Assembly (NCBI RefSeq): GCF_026914305.1
Contig: NZ_CP113866.1
Span: 337,501 to 401,500, forward strand
Reading direction: 5' to 3'
DNA from: Caldicellulosiruptor acetigenus
GTDB taxonomy: Bacteria; Bacillota; Thermoanaerobacteria; Caldicellulosiruptorales; Caldicellulosiruptoraceae
Length of the DNA stretch: 64,000 nucleotides
This document shows, piece after piece, positions 1 through 9,766 of this stretch; position 1 is the first letter of the stretch; each line of letters opens with the position of its first letter. A model generated the notes under the pieces. It saw only the letters and a list, made by a program, of their open reading frames with translations. It ran no database searches and was not told where the DNA came from. The position numbers and the translations under genes are program-made.

Positions 1-615
<615 letters not shown>

Positions 616-676
616 AGAGAAGCTTTCTCCCTATTCACTTGCGAGGCTGCTGAAAAAAATGAATACAGGAAACAAA

Positions 677-793
<117 letters not shown>

Positions 794-942
794 TTTTTAT
801 TTTTGTGTATATGTGTTAAATGTTTAACAATACGCGTAAAAAAAGTTTGGGCTCACCAAATGGCAGGTCTTACAAATTGCAAGAGGTTTTTAAAAAGAGC
901 TGAGCTTAAATGTGTTCAGTCTATCTTAACTTGTTGTGTATT

Positions 943-1890
943 TCAAAAAGCAAAATTCTCACTTGGTACTGCTATCTTTTCAAGGATTTCATTTATCACG
1001 TCTGATGCTTTTGTGTTTTTGATTATATATTGATTTTTGAGAAGTATCCTGTGGCTGAGGACAAAAGGAGCTAAGTACTTAACAAAATCAGGAAGAACAA
1101 AATCGTAGCCTCGGACAGCTGCAAGGCTTTGCGATGCACGCATAAGAGCAATGAAGCTTCTGTTACTTGCAGGAAGCTGAACCATTTCGTGTTCTCTTGT
1201 GCTGTGACAAATTTCGTATATATAAGATAGAATATCTTCGTTTACATACACCTCTTTTATCTTTTCCTGAATCTTTATTACCTCATCCTTGGCCACCACA
1301 GGTTCTATCTCATCAAGTGGATTTTTTTCTCTGAACCTTGTGAGCATCTGGATAGTCTGTTCTTTGTTTGTGTATCCTAAACTAAGCTTTATCAAAAACC
1401 TGTCAAGCTGCGCCTCAGGGAGAGGATATGTTCCCTGGATTTCAATGGGGTTTTGAGTAGCAATAACAAAGAATGGGTCTTCTAACTTATGTGTGATACT
1501 GTCAATTGTCACCTGTCTTTCTTCCATGCACTCAAGAAGACTTGACTGTGTTCTCGGAGTTGCCCTATTTATTTCATCAGCCAGCAGTATATTTGTAAAA
1601 ATTGGACCTGGTCTGAACTCAAACTCTTGCGTTTTCATGTTGAAATAATATATACCTGTCAGATCTGATGGCAGAAGGTCTGGAGTGAACTGAATTCTTT
1701 TGAAACTGCAATCTATAGATTTTGCAAGAGCCTTTGATAGCATTGTTTTTCCTGTGCCCGGGACGTCCTCTAAAAGAACATGCCCGCCAGCAAAAAGAGA
1801 TGTTATTACAAGCTCAATTTGAGCTTCTTTTCCCACAATCACCTTTGATATGTTTTGGATAATCTTTTTTGCTTTATCTGCTATCTCCAT
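943..1890 (-). CDS. MoxR-family AAA+ ATPase
   Basis: This 315-aa protein is a MoxR-type AAA+ ATPase, a cytoplasmic chaperone-like enzyme usually thought to activate or insert metal cofactors into partner proteins with VWA domains. The Walker A motif GTGKT lies near residue 46, a Walker B-like LLADEINRA near 105, and a sensor segment FFVIATQNPIE near 140. MoxR genes normally head an operon with a DUF58 (VWA-like) gene. Here the gene runs straight into the 5S rRNA region, so that partner is absent locally. The ATG at 1890 has a weak upstream purine tract. Family assignment is firm; the substrate is unknown. Confidence 0.9.
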   Translation of the reverse strand: MEIADKAKKIIQNISKVIVGKEAQIELVITSLFAGGHVLLEDVPGTGKTMLSKALAKSIDCSFKRIQFTPDLLPSDLTGIYYFNMKTQEFEFRPGPIFTNILLADEINRATPRTQSSLLECMEERQVTIDSITHKLEDPFFVIATQNPIEIQGTYPLPEAQLDRFLIKLSLGYTNKEQTIQMLTRFREKNPLDEIEPVVAKDEVIKIQEKIKEVYVNEDILSYIYEICHSTREHEMVQLPASNRSFIALMRASQSLAAVRGYDFVLPDFVKYLAPFVLSHRILLKNQYIIKNTKASDVINEILEKIAVPSENFAF

Positions 1891-2155
1891 TTCTCATTCC
1901 TACCCTCTTTTTAAATCTTTTTATTAAAATTTTGACCTTACTATGTTTTATTTAAACTTACATACCTTACCTACAAGATTATTTTACCTCTTTTATGTAG
2001 CTATTTCAATGAACTGTGAGCAGGTTAAACTTACAAAATATTGTACGCTGTTTTATCAAAAATGTGCAAAAACAAATTTAAAATTTGTATACCCATAACT
2101 TAACAAAGTGAGATACAATATTATCATGTAAACAATTTCAAAGGAGGCAGAAAAA

Positions 2156-2611
2156 GTGGCGAATGAGATTTTGGGGACAGATGTTGTTGTGCAGATAGGA
2201 ATAATTGTTAGAGACATTGAAAAGACAGCAAAAGACTTTGCAGAGTTTTTTGGAGTTGAGGTTCCCCAGATTATCGAAACCGAAGAGTATGAGAAAACTC
2301 ACACAGAGTATAGAGGAAAGCCCACAAATGCCAGAGCTAAACTTGCCTTTTTCAGAAACTTCAAAAACATAGAGATTGAGCTGATTGAGCCGGATGAGAA
2401 TCCTTCTACATGGAGAGAGTTTTTGGAAACTCACGGCGAGGGTATTCATCATATAGGTGTGTTTGTAAAAAACATGGACGAGAAGATTGAAAATCTCAAA
2501 AAAGAAGGAATTGAAGTTGTTCAAAAAGGGGATTACACAGGTGGAAGATATGCTTACATGGATAGCACAGATAAGCTCAAATTCATCTTAGAGCTTTTGG
2601 AGAACTTTTAA
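2156..2611 (+). CDS. VOC-family (glyoxalase/methylmalonyl-CoA epimerase-like) protein
   Basis: This 151-aa protein is a single-chain vicinal-oxygen-chelate (VOC) fold protein. It has two beta-alpha-beta-beta-beta modules with typical segments QIGIIVRDIEKTAKDFAEFFG at the start and GIHHIGVFVKNMDEKI in the second half. The histidines and glutamates expected to bind a divalent metal are present (HHIGVF; FILELLE at the end). The start is GTG at 2156 behind a good AAAGGAGG site. Members include glyoxalase I and methylmalonyl-CoA epimerase; the actual substrate cannot be read from sequence. It is followed after 30 bp by a ThuA-like gene in the same direction. Confidence 0.85.
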   Translation: MANEILGTDVVVQIGIIVRDIEKTAKDFAEFFGVEVPQIIETEEYEKTHTEYRGKPTNARAKLAFFRNFKNIEIELIEPDENPSTWREFLETHGEGIHHIGVFVKNMDEKIENLKKEGIEVVQKGDYTGGRYAYMDSTDKLKFILELLENF

Positions 2612-2641
2612 AATTTTTTTAGGGAAGCGGGGAGTAAGAAT

Positions 2642-3286
2642 ATGAAAAGAATCTTAGCTTTGGTTGGAGATTTTTACCACAGTCATGACAACCTGCTCAA
2701 AGCCTTGAAGCAAGCCACAAATGCTGCTTTAGATAGTTGCGAGATAATAGATGCATCCATTGAAAACTTTGAGCAATTTCTTTCCCAAAATCCGGATGCG
2801 ATTGTGCTCTCTGCAGAAAACAGGATAAATCCGCAGGATGAAGTTGTAAGGTGCTGGATGACAGAGAAGGTGGAAAAGAGAATGAAAGAGTATGTTGAAG
2901 GCGGAGGAAGGCTTTTTGTGTGGCACTCAGGGCTTGCGTCATACCCTGAAGAAGGAGAGTTTTGCAAACTTGTAAAGGGATATTTTAAGTTTCATCCAGA
3001 TAAGCACAAACCAGTGAGATATCACTCTTCCAATAAAGCTACTCTTGACAGCAAAGAGTTTGACTTTGAAATTATGGATGAACACTATTTTGTTTTTTGC
3101 GACAAAGACAATACCAATATCTATCTTTACTCTGAATCAGAGGACGGCAGTTCAATTGCAGGATGGTGGCACAATTTTGGTAAGGGCAAGGTGGTTGCAC
3201 TTACACCTGCTCACAGAGAAGATGGGCTTTTAGATAATAACTTCCAGGAACTTCTCAAAGCAGTTTTGACCTTTCTTTTCAAGTAG
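2642..3286 (+). CDS. ThuA-like domain protein
   Basis: This 214-aa protein has the class-I glutamine-amidotransferase-like fold of the ThuA (trehalose utilisation) family. Recognisable blocks are the N-terminal RILALVGDFYHSHDNLLKAL, the central RLFVWHSGLASYP, and the C-terminal HNFGKGKVVALTPAHRED. ThuA-like proteins are linked to 3-keto-sugar metabolism in other bacteria, but the reaction here is not known. It follows the VOC gene by 30 bp and is closed by a clear intrinsic terminator, so the two probably form one transcript. Confidence 0.8.
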   Translation: MKRILALVGDFYHSHDNLLKALKQATNAALDSCEIIDASIENFEQFLSQNPDAIVLSAENRINPQDEVVRCWMTEKVEKRMKEYVEGGGRLFVWHSGLASYPEEGEFCKLVKGYFKFHPDKHKPVRYHSSNKATLDSKEFDFEIMDEHYFVFCDKDNTNIYLYSESEDGSSIAGWWHNFGKGKVVALTPAHREDGLLDNNFQELLKAVLTFLFK

Positions 3287-3316
3287 GACTTTCAAAAATG
3301 TAAATAAGACTTTTAC

Positions 3317-3356
3317 AAGGGCTTGTCCGGCTGCAGCTTTTGGATAAGCCCTTTTT
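3317..3356 (+). terminator. intrinsic terminator after the VOC/ThuA pair
   Basis: The stem AAGGGCTTGTCC pairs with GGATAAGCCCTT (one G-U), with a short loop, and is followed by a T run. Confidence 0.85.
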
Positions 3357-3456
3357 AAAAAACCGTTGACAGGATATAAAAAAACAATTAATATAGAAAT
3401 ATAAAGTGAACGATTAAGTAACCCATTTGCAAAACTTTTGAGAAGGTAGGTAGAAA

Positions 3457-4629
3457 ATGGATATTACCAGGTTTAAAGAAGATCTAAAAAGTCATCTTGA
3501 AGAAAAGATAATACCATTTTGGCAAAGTTTAAAGGACGACGAATTTGGCGGCTACTATGGATACATGGACTTTAATCTCAATATTAACAGGGAAGCTCAA
3601 AAAGGTTGTATTTTGAACTCGAGGATATTGTGGTTTTTCTCAGCATGTTACAATATCCTGAAAGATGAAAAGAGCAAAGAGCTGGCTTTTCATGCGTTTG
3701 AATTTTTGAAAAACAAGTTTTGGGACAAAGACTATGAAGGACTTTTCTGGATGGTATCCCATAAAGGTGTGCCCGTTGATGTAACAAAACATGTTTATGT
3801 TCAAGCTTTTGGTATATACGGGCTTTCCGAGTACTATGAAGCATCCGGGGACGAAGAAGCTCTTCATTTGGCAAAGAGGCTTTTCGAGATTTTAGAGACA
3901 AAATGCAAAAGGGAAAATGGATACACAGAACAGTTTGAGAGAAACTGGCAGGAAAAAGAAAACAGGTTTTTGAGCGAGAATGGAGTAATTGCCTCAAAGA
4001 CAATGAACACGCATCTTCATGTACTGGAGAGCTACACAAACCTCTACAGGGTTTTGAAGCTTGATGAAGTGTATGAGGCGCTTGAGTGGATTGTAAGACT
4101 CTTTGTTAACAAGATTTACAAAAAAGGCACAGGGCACTTTAAGGCATTCTGCGATGATAACTGGAATGAACTCATAAGAATGGTATCATATGGACATGAC
4201 ATTGAAGCAAGCTGGCTTTTGGATGAAGCTGCTAAGTATTTGAAGGATGAGAACTTGAAAAAGCAGGTTGAAGATCTTTCGCTGGAGCTTGCAGAAGTAA
4301 CTTTAAAAGAAGGCTTTGATGGGAAAAGCCTTATAAACGAGATGGTAGAGGACAGGGTTGACAGAAGCAAAATCTGGTGGGTTGAAGCAGAAACGGTTGT
4401 TGGATTTTTCAATGCATATCAAAAGTCAAAAGAGGAAAAATTTTTAGATGCAGCCATCAAGACATGGGAGTTCATAAAAGAGTATCTTGTTGACAAAAGA
4501 AAAAACTCTGAGTGGCTGTGGAAAGTAAGTGAGGATTTAAAAGCTTTGGATATGCCAATTGTTGAGCCATGGAAGTGTCCATATCACAACGGTAGAATGT
4601 GTTTGGAGATAATAAAGAGAGTTGGTTAA
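3457..4629 (+). CDS. ce: cellobiose 2-epimerase (N-acylglucosamine 2-epimerase family)
   Basis: This 390-aa cytoplasmic enzyme epimerises the reducing-end glucose of beta-1,4 disaccharides to mannose (cellobiose to Glc-Man, lactose to epilactose, beta-mannobiose to Man-Glc). The sequence is nearly the same as the C. saccharolyticus enzyme from memory. It has the (alpha/alpha)6 barrel and the catalytic histidine segments SYGHDIEASWLL (around residue 245) and CPYHNGR near the C terminus, plus the tryptophan-rich RSKIWWVEAE. The neighbours (GH130 phosphorylase and oligosaccharide importer) match the mannobiose route in which an epimerised disaccharide is phosphorolysed. Confidence 0.93.
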   Translation: MDITRFKEDLKSHLEEKIIPFWQSLKDDEFGGYYGYMDFNLNINREAQKGCILNSRILWFFSACYNILKDEKSKELAFHAFEFLKNKFWDKDYEGLFWMVSHKGVPVDVTKHVYVQAFGIYGLSEYYEASGDEEALHLAKRLFEILETKCKRENGYTEQFERNWQEKENRFLSENGVIASKTMNTHLHVLESYTNLYRVLKLDEVYEALEWIVRLFVNKIYKKGTGHFKAFCDDNWNELIRMVSYGHDIEASWLLDEAAKYLKDENLKKQVEDLSLELAEVTLKEGFDGKSLINEMVEDRVDRSKIWWVEAETVVGFFNAYQKSKEEKFLDAAIKTWEFIKEYLVDKRKNSEWLWKVSEDLKALDMPIVEPWKCPYHNGRMCLEIIKRVG

Positions 4630-4644
4630 AAATTTCAAGCTTGA

Positions 4645-4676
4645 CTCTGTAAAGTTACAGAGAAATAAAGTATAAT
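4645..4676 (+). promoter_or_regulatory. palindromic operator candidate with -10 box before lacI-type gene
   Basis: The perfect 18-bp palindrome CTCTGTAAAGTTACAGAG (4645-4662) lies just upstream of a TATAAT at 4671-4676. A LacI-family repressor gene starts at 4733, so an autoregulatory operator over the -35 region is a reasonable reading. A weak stem-loop at the end of the epimerase message is the alternative. Confidence 0.4.
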
Positions 4677-4732
4677 AGTAAGTAAAAAAGAAAAGGCTTG
4701 TAAAGCCTTATTTGAAGGGGAAAAAAGGTACA

Positions 4733-5740
4733 ATGGACAAGAGAGTTACCATGAAAGATATTGCTGAAAAGCTTGGTGTTTCCAAAGTAACAGTGTCAAA
4801 GGCGCTCAAAGACAGCCCTGATATCAGTTCATCCCTGAAAGAGAAAATCATAAAGACTGCCCAGGAGATGGGTTACATCTACAATGCAAAGGGCAGGATG
4901 CTAAGAGAAAACTTAACATATTCCATCGGTGTGATATCGTCAGAAAAGTATTATGGCAAAGACGACTATTTCTACATAGACCTTTACAAGCATCTTTCAA
5001 ACAGCTTAGAGAAGCTTGGCTTTACAACAACCTTCAACATCATAAGCCAGTCAGACGAAAATGATCTATCTGTCCCCAACGCGCTTTTGGAACAGAAAGT
5101 AGACGGTGTTGTTATTTTGGGTCAGATGAGTCTTGACTACATTCAAAAAGTTTTAAGTTACAGCTACCCGACAGTATTTTTAGACTTTTACTGTGACAAG
5201 TTTAACGTTGACTGTGTCATCACAGACAACTTTTACGCAACGTACGAGATAACCAACATGCTAATAGAGCATGGTCACACTAAAATTGGATTTGTAGGGA
5301 ACATCTATGCAACAAGCAGTATCCAGGACAGGTTCCTGGGCTTTTACAAAGCGCTTTTGGAGAACAAGATAGATCTCAACAAGGACTGGATAATAAAAGA
5401 CAGGGATGACAACAACAATTTCATAGATATTGTATTGCCCAAAAACCTTCCGACGGCATTTGTTTGCAACTGTGACAAGACTGCTTATCTTACTATAGAA
5501 AAGCTTAAATCAAGTGGCTACAAGGTGCCGGATGATGTGTCAGTGGTGGGGTTTGATGACAGTCTTCACGCAGTGCTCTCGCAGCCTAAAATTACCACCG
5601 TCCGCGTGAATTTGGAAGAGATGGGCAGAAGAACAGCCAAGATGATGGTTGAAAAGATAAAGCAAGGAGAAAAGCATTACGGCAAGATGCTCATAAAAGG
5701 CAAAATTATCGTAAGAGAGTCAGTTAAGGCTTTGAAATAA
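4733..5740 (+). CDS. LacI-family transcriptional regulator
   Basis: This 335-aa regulator has a LacI helix-turn-helix at the N terminus (TMKDIAEKLGVSKVTVSKAL) and a periplasmic-binding-protein-like effector domain with the typical VSVVGFDDSLHA and PKITTVRVNLEEMG segments near the C terminus. The ATG at 4733 is chosen over an in-frame TTG at 4712 because the TTG overlaps the GAAGGGG Shine-Dalgarno sequence. By position it should control the epimerase, GH130 and transporter genes in response to an imported oligosaccharide. The effector is inferred only. Confidence 0.9.
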   Translation: MDKRVTMKDIAEKLGVSKVTVSKALKDSPDISSSLKEKIIKTAQEMGYIYNAKGRMLRENLTYSIGVISSEKYYGKDDYFYIDLYKHLSNSLEKLGFTTTFNIISQSDENDLSVPNALLEQKVDGVVILGQMSLDYIQKVLSYSYPTVFLDFYCDKFNVDCVITDNFYATYEITNMLIEHGHTKIGFVGNIYATSSIQDRFLGFYKALLENKIDLNKDWIIKDRDDNNNFIDIVLPKNLPTAFVCNCDKTAYLTIEKLKSSGYKVPDDVSVVGFDDSLHAVLSQPKITTVRVNLEEMGRRTAKMMVEKIKQGEKHYGKMLIKGKIIVRESVKALK

Positions 5741-5811
5741 TACTTTTTCAAGATGGTCGGGTAAAATTTTAAATTCACATAAATCAAAAAATATGGAGGA
5801 GGAAAGATCTA

Positions 5812-6798
5812 ATGGATATTAAAATTATAGGGCAATCACTTCCAAACATGCCATGGGAAGAAAGACCAAAAGACTGCAAGGATATTGTATGGAGGTCTAA
5901 ACACAACCCGATTATCAAGAGAAATCAGGCAAAAGATGCAAACAGCATCTTCAACAGTGCGGTTGTTCCGTTCAAAGATGGGTTTGCAGGTGTTTTCAGG
6001 GTAGATGACAGGGCAAGAAGAATGAACATCAGACGTGGTTTTAGCAAGGATGGTTACAACTGGGAGATTGACGATGAACCAATCAACTTCATCCAGCAGA
6101 CAAGAGACCCGCTTGTAAGTGAGTACAAGTACGACCCAAGAGTAACTTTCATAGAGGATAGATACTATATCACATGGTGTAATGGCTATCACGGACCAAC
6201 AATTGGTGTGGGCTATACATTCGATTTTGAAAAGTTCTATCAGATTGAAAATGCATTTTTGCCATACAACAGAAACGGTGTGCTTTTCCCAAGAAAGATA
6301 AACGGCAAATACGCGATGCTTTCCCGCCCATCAGATACGGGGCACACAGCTTTTGGCGACATATTCTACAGCGAAAGCCCTGATATGATTCACTGGGGCT
6401 GCCACAGACATGTAATGTCAGCAGGCTATACTCCATGGCAGTCGCTCAAAATAGGAGCAGGGCCTACACCAATTGAGACAAGCGAAGGATGGCTGCTAAT
6501 TTATCACGGCGTGCTTCTTTCATGCAATGGTTATGTATACAGCTTTGGCGCAGCGCTTTTAGATTTGGAAAAACCATGGATTGTGAAGGCAAGATCAAAA
6601 TCTTATCTTCTTTCACCACAGGAGTATTATGAATGTGTTGGCGATGTTCCAAACGTAGCATTCCCATGCGCAACACTTTGCGATGCTAGCACAGGAAGGC
6701 TTGCAATATATTATGGCGGTGCTGATACTGTCGTGAACCTTGCATTTGCTTATGTTCAGGACATAATTGAGCTTCTCAAGAGGGAAAGCCAGGAATAA
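5812..6798 (+). CDS. GH130 beta-mannoside phosphorylase
   Basis: This 328-aa protein is a five-bladed-propeller enzyme of glycoside hydrolase family 130, which phosphorolyses beta-1,4-mannosides to alpha-mannose 1-phosphate plus the acceptor sugar. The [19 protein letters not shown] segment (around residues 60-80) contains the conserved acidic site, and [16 protein letters not shown] and [20 protein letters not shown] are family blocks. Next to cellobiose 2-epimerase it most likely acts on Man-Glc or manno-oligosaccharides; the precise subfamily and donor length are uncertain. AGGAGG precedes the ATG and a strong terminator follows. Confidence 0.88.
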   Translation: MDIKIIGQSLPNMPWEERPKDCKDIVWRSKHNPIIKRNQAKDANSIFNSAVVPFKDGFAGVFRVDDRARRMNIRRGFSKDGYNWEIDDEPINFIQQTRDPLVSEYKYDPRVTFIEDRYYITWCNGYHGPTIGVGYTFDFEKFYQIENAFLPYNRNGVLFPRKINGKYAMLSRPSDTGHTAFGDIFYSESPDMIHWGCHRHVMSAGYTPWQSLKIGAGPTPIETSEGWLLIYHGVLLSCNGYVYSFGAALLDLEKPWIVKARSKSYLLSPQEYYECVGDVPNVAFPCATLCDASTGRLAIYYGGADTVVNLAFAYVQDIIELLKRESQE

Positions 6799-6820
6799 AA
6801 ATATTGAATAAAAACATACA

Positions 6821-6858
6821 AAAAAAGGCCGGCGGTAGACAAAGCTGCTGGCCTTTTT
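6821..6858 (+). terminator. intrinsic terminator after GH130
   Basis: An A-rich AAGGCCGGC arm pairs with GCTGGCCTT (one G-U), followed by a T run. The 180 bp after it hold no gene and probably contain the promoter of the transporter operon. Confidence 0.85.
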
Positions 6859-7042
6859 GATTTTGTTATATTTTCCAAACTTAAAATTGGTTTATTTACT
6901 GGTAAAGTAAAATCTAAAATCTGCAGTATAAAATCTTAAATCTCTCGGGTTGTTAAATATGCACCACAAATTTTATAATGAATATGTAGTTGTTTTGCAG
7001 TTTTTCTATACAAAAATTACATTCTAAAAAGGAGGATTGAGT

Positions 7043-8689
7043 ATGTTTAAAAGAAGAGTTGCTTTATTGGTTGCTATTGCCTTTTTGATGACCATCATTC
7101 TTCCGGGATTTTTAAGTGCTCCAACAAAGGCAGTAGCAGCGTCTAAAAACCCAATAGTTTTTAAGATTTATTGGGGTGATTCTAACGCAGAACCGGTTGA
7201 TGTATGGAAGACACCAATTGGTAAAAAGGTTGAACAGATCACAGGTGTAAGGCTTCAGTTTGAATTTATTGTCGGCAGCGACGAGGAAACAAAGGCAGGT
7301 ATCATGCTTGCAAGTGGCGACTTGCCAGACTTAATCAATGCACACAATGTTGTAAACAAGTTTATTGAAGCAGGAGCTTTAGTTCCGCTGGATAATTACA
7401 TTGCTAAGTACGGCAAGAACATCAAAAAGTGGTATGATACAAAAGCGCTTAAAAAACTCAAATATCCAAAGGATGGGCACATTTACTATCTCACGCCTTT
7501 CAGAGAAGAGTCTGACCCGCTCTATTCGTTTGCTGGTTTCTGGCTACCTATATACGTTCTCAAAGAGAACAAATGGCCAGTTGTAAGAGATATTGACACA
7601 TATTTCAAGATTGTAAAAGACGCTGTCAAGAAACATCCAACATACAATGGAAAGCCAACAATTGGTTTTACAGCGCTGACTGATAGCTGGAGAATTTATG
7701 TACTGATGCAACAGCCGCTGAGGCTTGAAGGCTATCCAAACGATGGTGGCTGGCTGATCGACGAAAAGACAGGTGTTGTAAAAGACAGCTATACAATGCC
7801 ATATGCAAAGACATATTACAAGATACTCAACCAGATGTGGAACGAAGGTCTTCTTGACAAAGAGATGTTCTCACAAAACTATGATCAGTACTTAGCAAAG
7901 ATTTCGTCGGGCAGGGTTGTTGGTTTTTATGATGAAAGATGGCAGATACAGTCTGCAATAGACTCTCTTGAAAAACAAGGACTTTATGACAGAATTCCAA
8001 TTGCAATGCCAGTGCTCAAGAAAGGCGTAAAGAGAGATAGATACAACGTGGTTACAATGGGAACAGGTGCCGGAATATCAATTACAAAGAAGTGCAAGGA
8101 CCCGGTTGCAGCGTTCAAGTTCTTGGACAGAATGGCTGGCGAGGATATCTTGAAACTCATCAACTGGGGTATCCAAGGCCAGGATTACTATGTAAAGAAT
8201 GGTAAAATGTACAAGGATGCAAAACAGATTCAAAACTACATGAACCCAGATTACAGAAAGAAACAGGGCATTGGCGGAAATATCTGGTTTGCATTCCCAA
8301 GACCACCGTTTGACTGGACATATTCAGACAAGAGCGGAAAGATTTCTTGGGACTATTCAGACCAGGCATTAGAGCAGAGGTACAAACCATATGAAAAGGA
8401 AGTTTTGAAAGCTTATAAGATTAAGTCGTTCAAAGACTTGTTCTCACCAACATGGAACTCACCGTACGGATATGGCTGGGATATCAAGCTCCCAGACGAC
8501 CTGCAGGCAATCCAGAACCAGGCTGATGACTTGCAGAGAAGGTACATCACAAAAGCTATAATGGCAAAACCGGGTGAATACGATAAGATCTGGAATGAAT
8601 ACCTCAACAAGATGAAGAACATTCCTATCAAAAAGGTAATTGACTTTAGACAAAAAGAGATTCAGAGAAGACTCAAAGAGTGGAACTAA
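7043..8689 (+). CDS. extracellular solute-binding protein, oligosaccharide ABC transporter
   Basis: This 548-aa exported binding protein belongs to the large LplA/YtcQ-like group that works with LplB/LplC permeases. A signal peptide (basic start, hydrophobic core VALLVAIAFLMTIILPGFL) ends around AVAAS at residues 30-34. Unlike most Gram-positive binding proteins it has no lipobox cysteine, so the anchoring is unclear. ATG 7043 with GGAGG seven bases before is preferred to the overlapping TTG 7037. A stable hairpin separates it from the permease genes. A manno- or cello-oligosaccharide ligand is inferred from the neighbours. Confidence 0.88.
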   Translation: MFKRRVALLVAIAFLMTIILPGFLSAPTKAVAASKNPIVFKIYWGDSNAEPVDVWKTPIGKKVEQITGVRLQFEFIVGSDEETKAGIMLASGDLPDLINAHNVVNKFIEAGALVPLDNYIAKYGKNIKKWYDTKALKKLKYPKDGHIYYLTPFREESDPLYSFAGFWLPIYVLKENKWPVVRDIDTYFKIVKDAVKKHPTYNGKPTIGFTALTDSWRIYVLMQQPLRLEGYPNDGGWLIDEKTGVVKDSYTMPYAKTYYKILNQMWNEGLLDKEMFSQNYDQYLAKISSGRVVGFYDERWQIQSAIDSLEKQGLYDRIPIAMPVLKKGVKRDRYNVVTMGTGAGISITKKCKDPVAAFKFLDRMAGEDILKLINWGIQGQDYYVKNGKMYKDAKQIQNYMNPDYRKKQGIGGNIWFAFPRPPFDWTYSDKSGKISWDYSDQALEQRYKPYEKEVLKAYKIKSFKDLFSPTWNSPYGYGWDIKLPDDLQAIQNQADDLQRRYITKAIMAKPGEYDKIWNEYLNKMKNIPIKKVIDFRQKEIQRRLKEWN

Positions 8690-8731
8690 TTAGTTGTTTA
8701 TAACAGTAAATTTAATCTTGAAATTTTAAAG

Positions 8732-8767
8732 CTCACGGGACACCTAATTCTACAGGTGTTCCGTGAG
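8732..8767 (+). terminator. hairpin between binding-protein and permease genes
   Basis: A 14-bp stem (8732-8745 with 8754-8767, one G-U) has an 8-nt loop and only a weak T-rich tail. It resembles the partial terminators or 3'-stabilising hairpins that raise binding-protein mRNA over permease mRNA in ABC operons. Confidence 0.75.
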
Positions 8768-8813
8768 TATTTAATTTAATTGACGCTACAAGCTTTTAAG
8801 GAGGAAAAGTAAG

Positions 8814-9740
8814 ATGCAGTCATCTAAGAAAGGAATCTTTTCAACAATCTACAACCAACGCCAGCTAATTGTTCTTACATTTCCTTTTTTGATTATGGTG
8901 CTGATTTTTAACTACTTTCCACTGTGGGGCTGGCTATTAGCGTTCAAAGACTACAAACCGTATCTTGGTTTTCAAAATTCAGAGTGGGTTGGATTTAAAA
9001 ACTTTGCAGACCTATTTTCAGATGTTTATTTTTTCCAGGCGCTTAGAAATACCCTGGTCATAAGCTGTTTGAAACTAATATTCAACTTTTTGTCTTCTAT
9101 AACATTTGCAATACTTCTAAATGAGATTAAAAACATGCTATTTAAAAGAACAGTACAGACAATTTCCTACCTTCCGCACTTTGTTTCATGGGTTGTTGCA
9201 GCAAATATTATATACACAGTGCTTTCACCTGACTATGGGATAATAAACGAGCTTCTTGTCAAATTCCATATTCTAAAAGAACCGATTAACTTTTTGGGTG
9301 AACCTCAATATTTCTGGTTCATAGCACCAATTACTGAGGTTTGGAAAGAGATGGGCTGGAACGCAATTATATACTTGGCTGCAATGACAAATATCGACCC
9401 GCAACTTTATGAGGCTGCAAGCATAGACGGTGCAGGCAGGCTAAAGAGAATATGGTATATAACCTTGCCAGGTATTCTACCCACAGTCAAGATTCTTCTT
9501 ATCATGAACGTTGGGTGGATTTTGAACGCTGGGTTTGAACAGATGTACCTTTTGCAAAGACCATCAACCTTGGACTATTCGGATATCCTTGAGACGTACA
9601 TCTTAAGATATGGTATTGGAAGTGGAAGATGGTCATATGCAACAGCAGCTGGTATTTTCAACTCAGTTGTGAGCCTGATTCTGGTTACAACCGCAAACAA
9701 GATAGCATCTAAGATTGGTGAAGGTGAAAGGGTATTTTAA
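8814..9740 (+). CDS. ABC transporter permease, LplB type
   Basis: This 308-aa inner-membrane permease has six predicted transmembrane segments. The ATPase-coupling EAA loop reads EAASIDGAGRLKRIWYITLPGILP around residues 200-225. The N-terminal FPFLIMVLIFNYFPLWGWLLAF is the first membrane span. AAGGAGGAAAAG precedes the ATG. It forms the heterodimeric channel with the next gene; the ATPase is not encoded here and is probably a shared MsmK-type protein elsewhere. Confidence 0.92.
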   Translation: MQSSKKGIFSTIYNQRQLIVLTFPFLIMVLIFNYFPLWGWLLAFKDYKPYLGFQNSEWVGFKNFADLFSDVYFFQALRNTLVISCLKLIFNFLSSITFAILLNEIKNMLFKRTVQTISYLPHFVSWVVAANIIYTVLSPDYGIINELLVKFHILKEPINFLGEPQYFWFIAPITEVWKEMGWNAIIYLAAMTNIDPQLYEAASIDGAGRLKRIWYITLPGILPTVKILLIMNVGWILNAGFEQMYLLQRPSTLDYSDILETYILRYGIGSGRWSYATAAGIFNSVVSLILVTTANKIASKIGEGERVF

Positions 9741-9766
9741 AAAACTTTTTAAGGGGTGTTTTTGAG

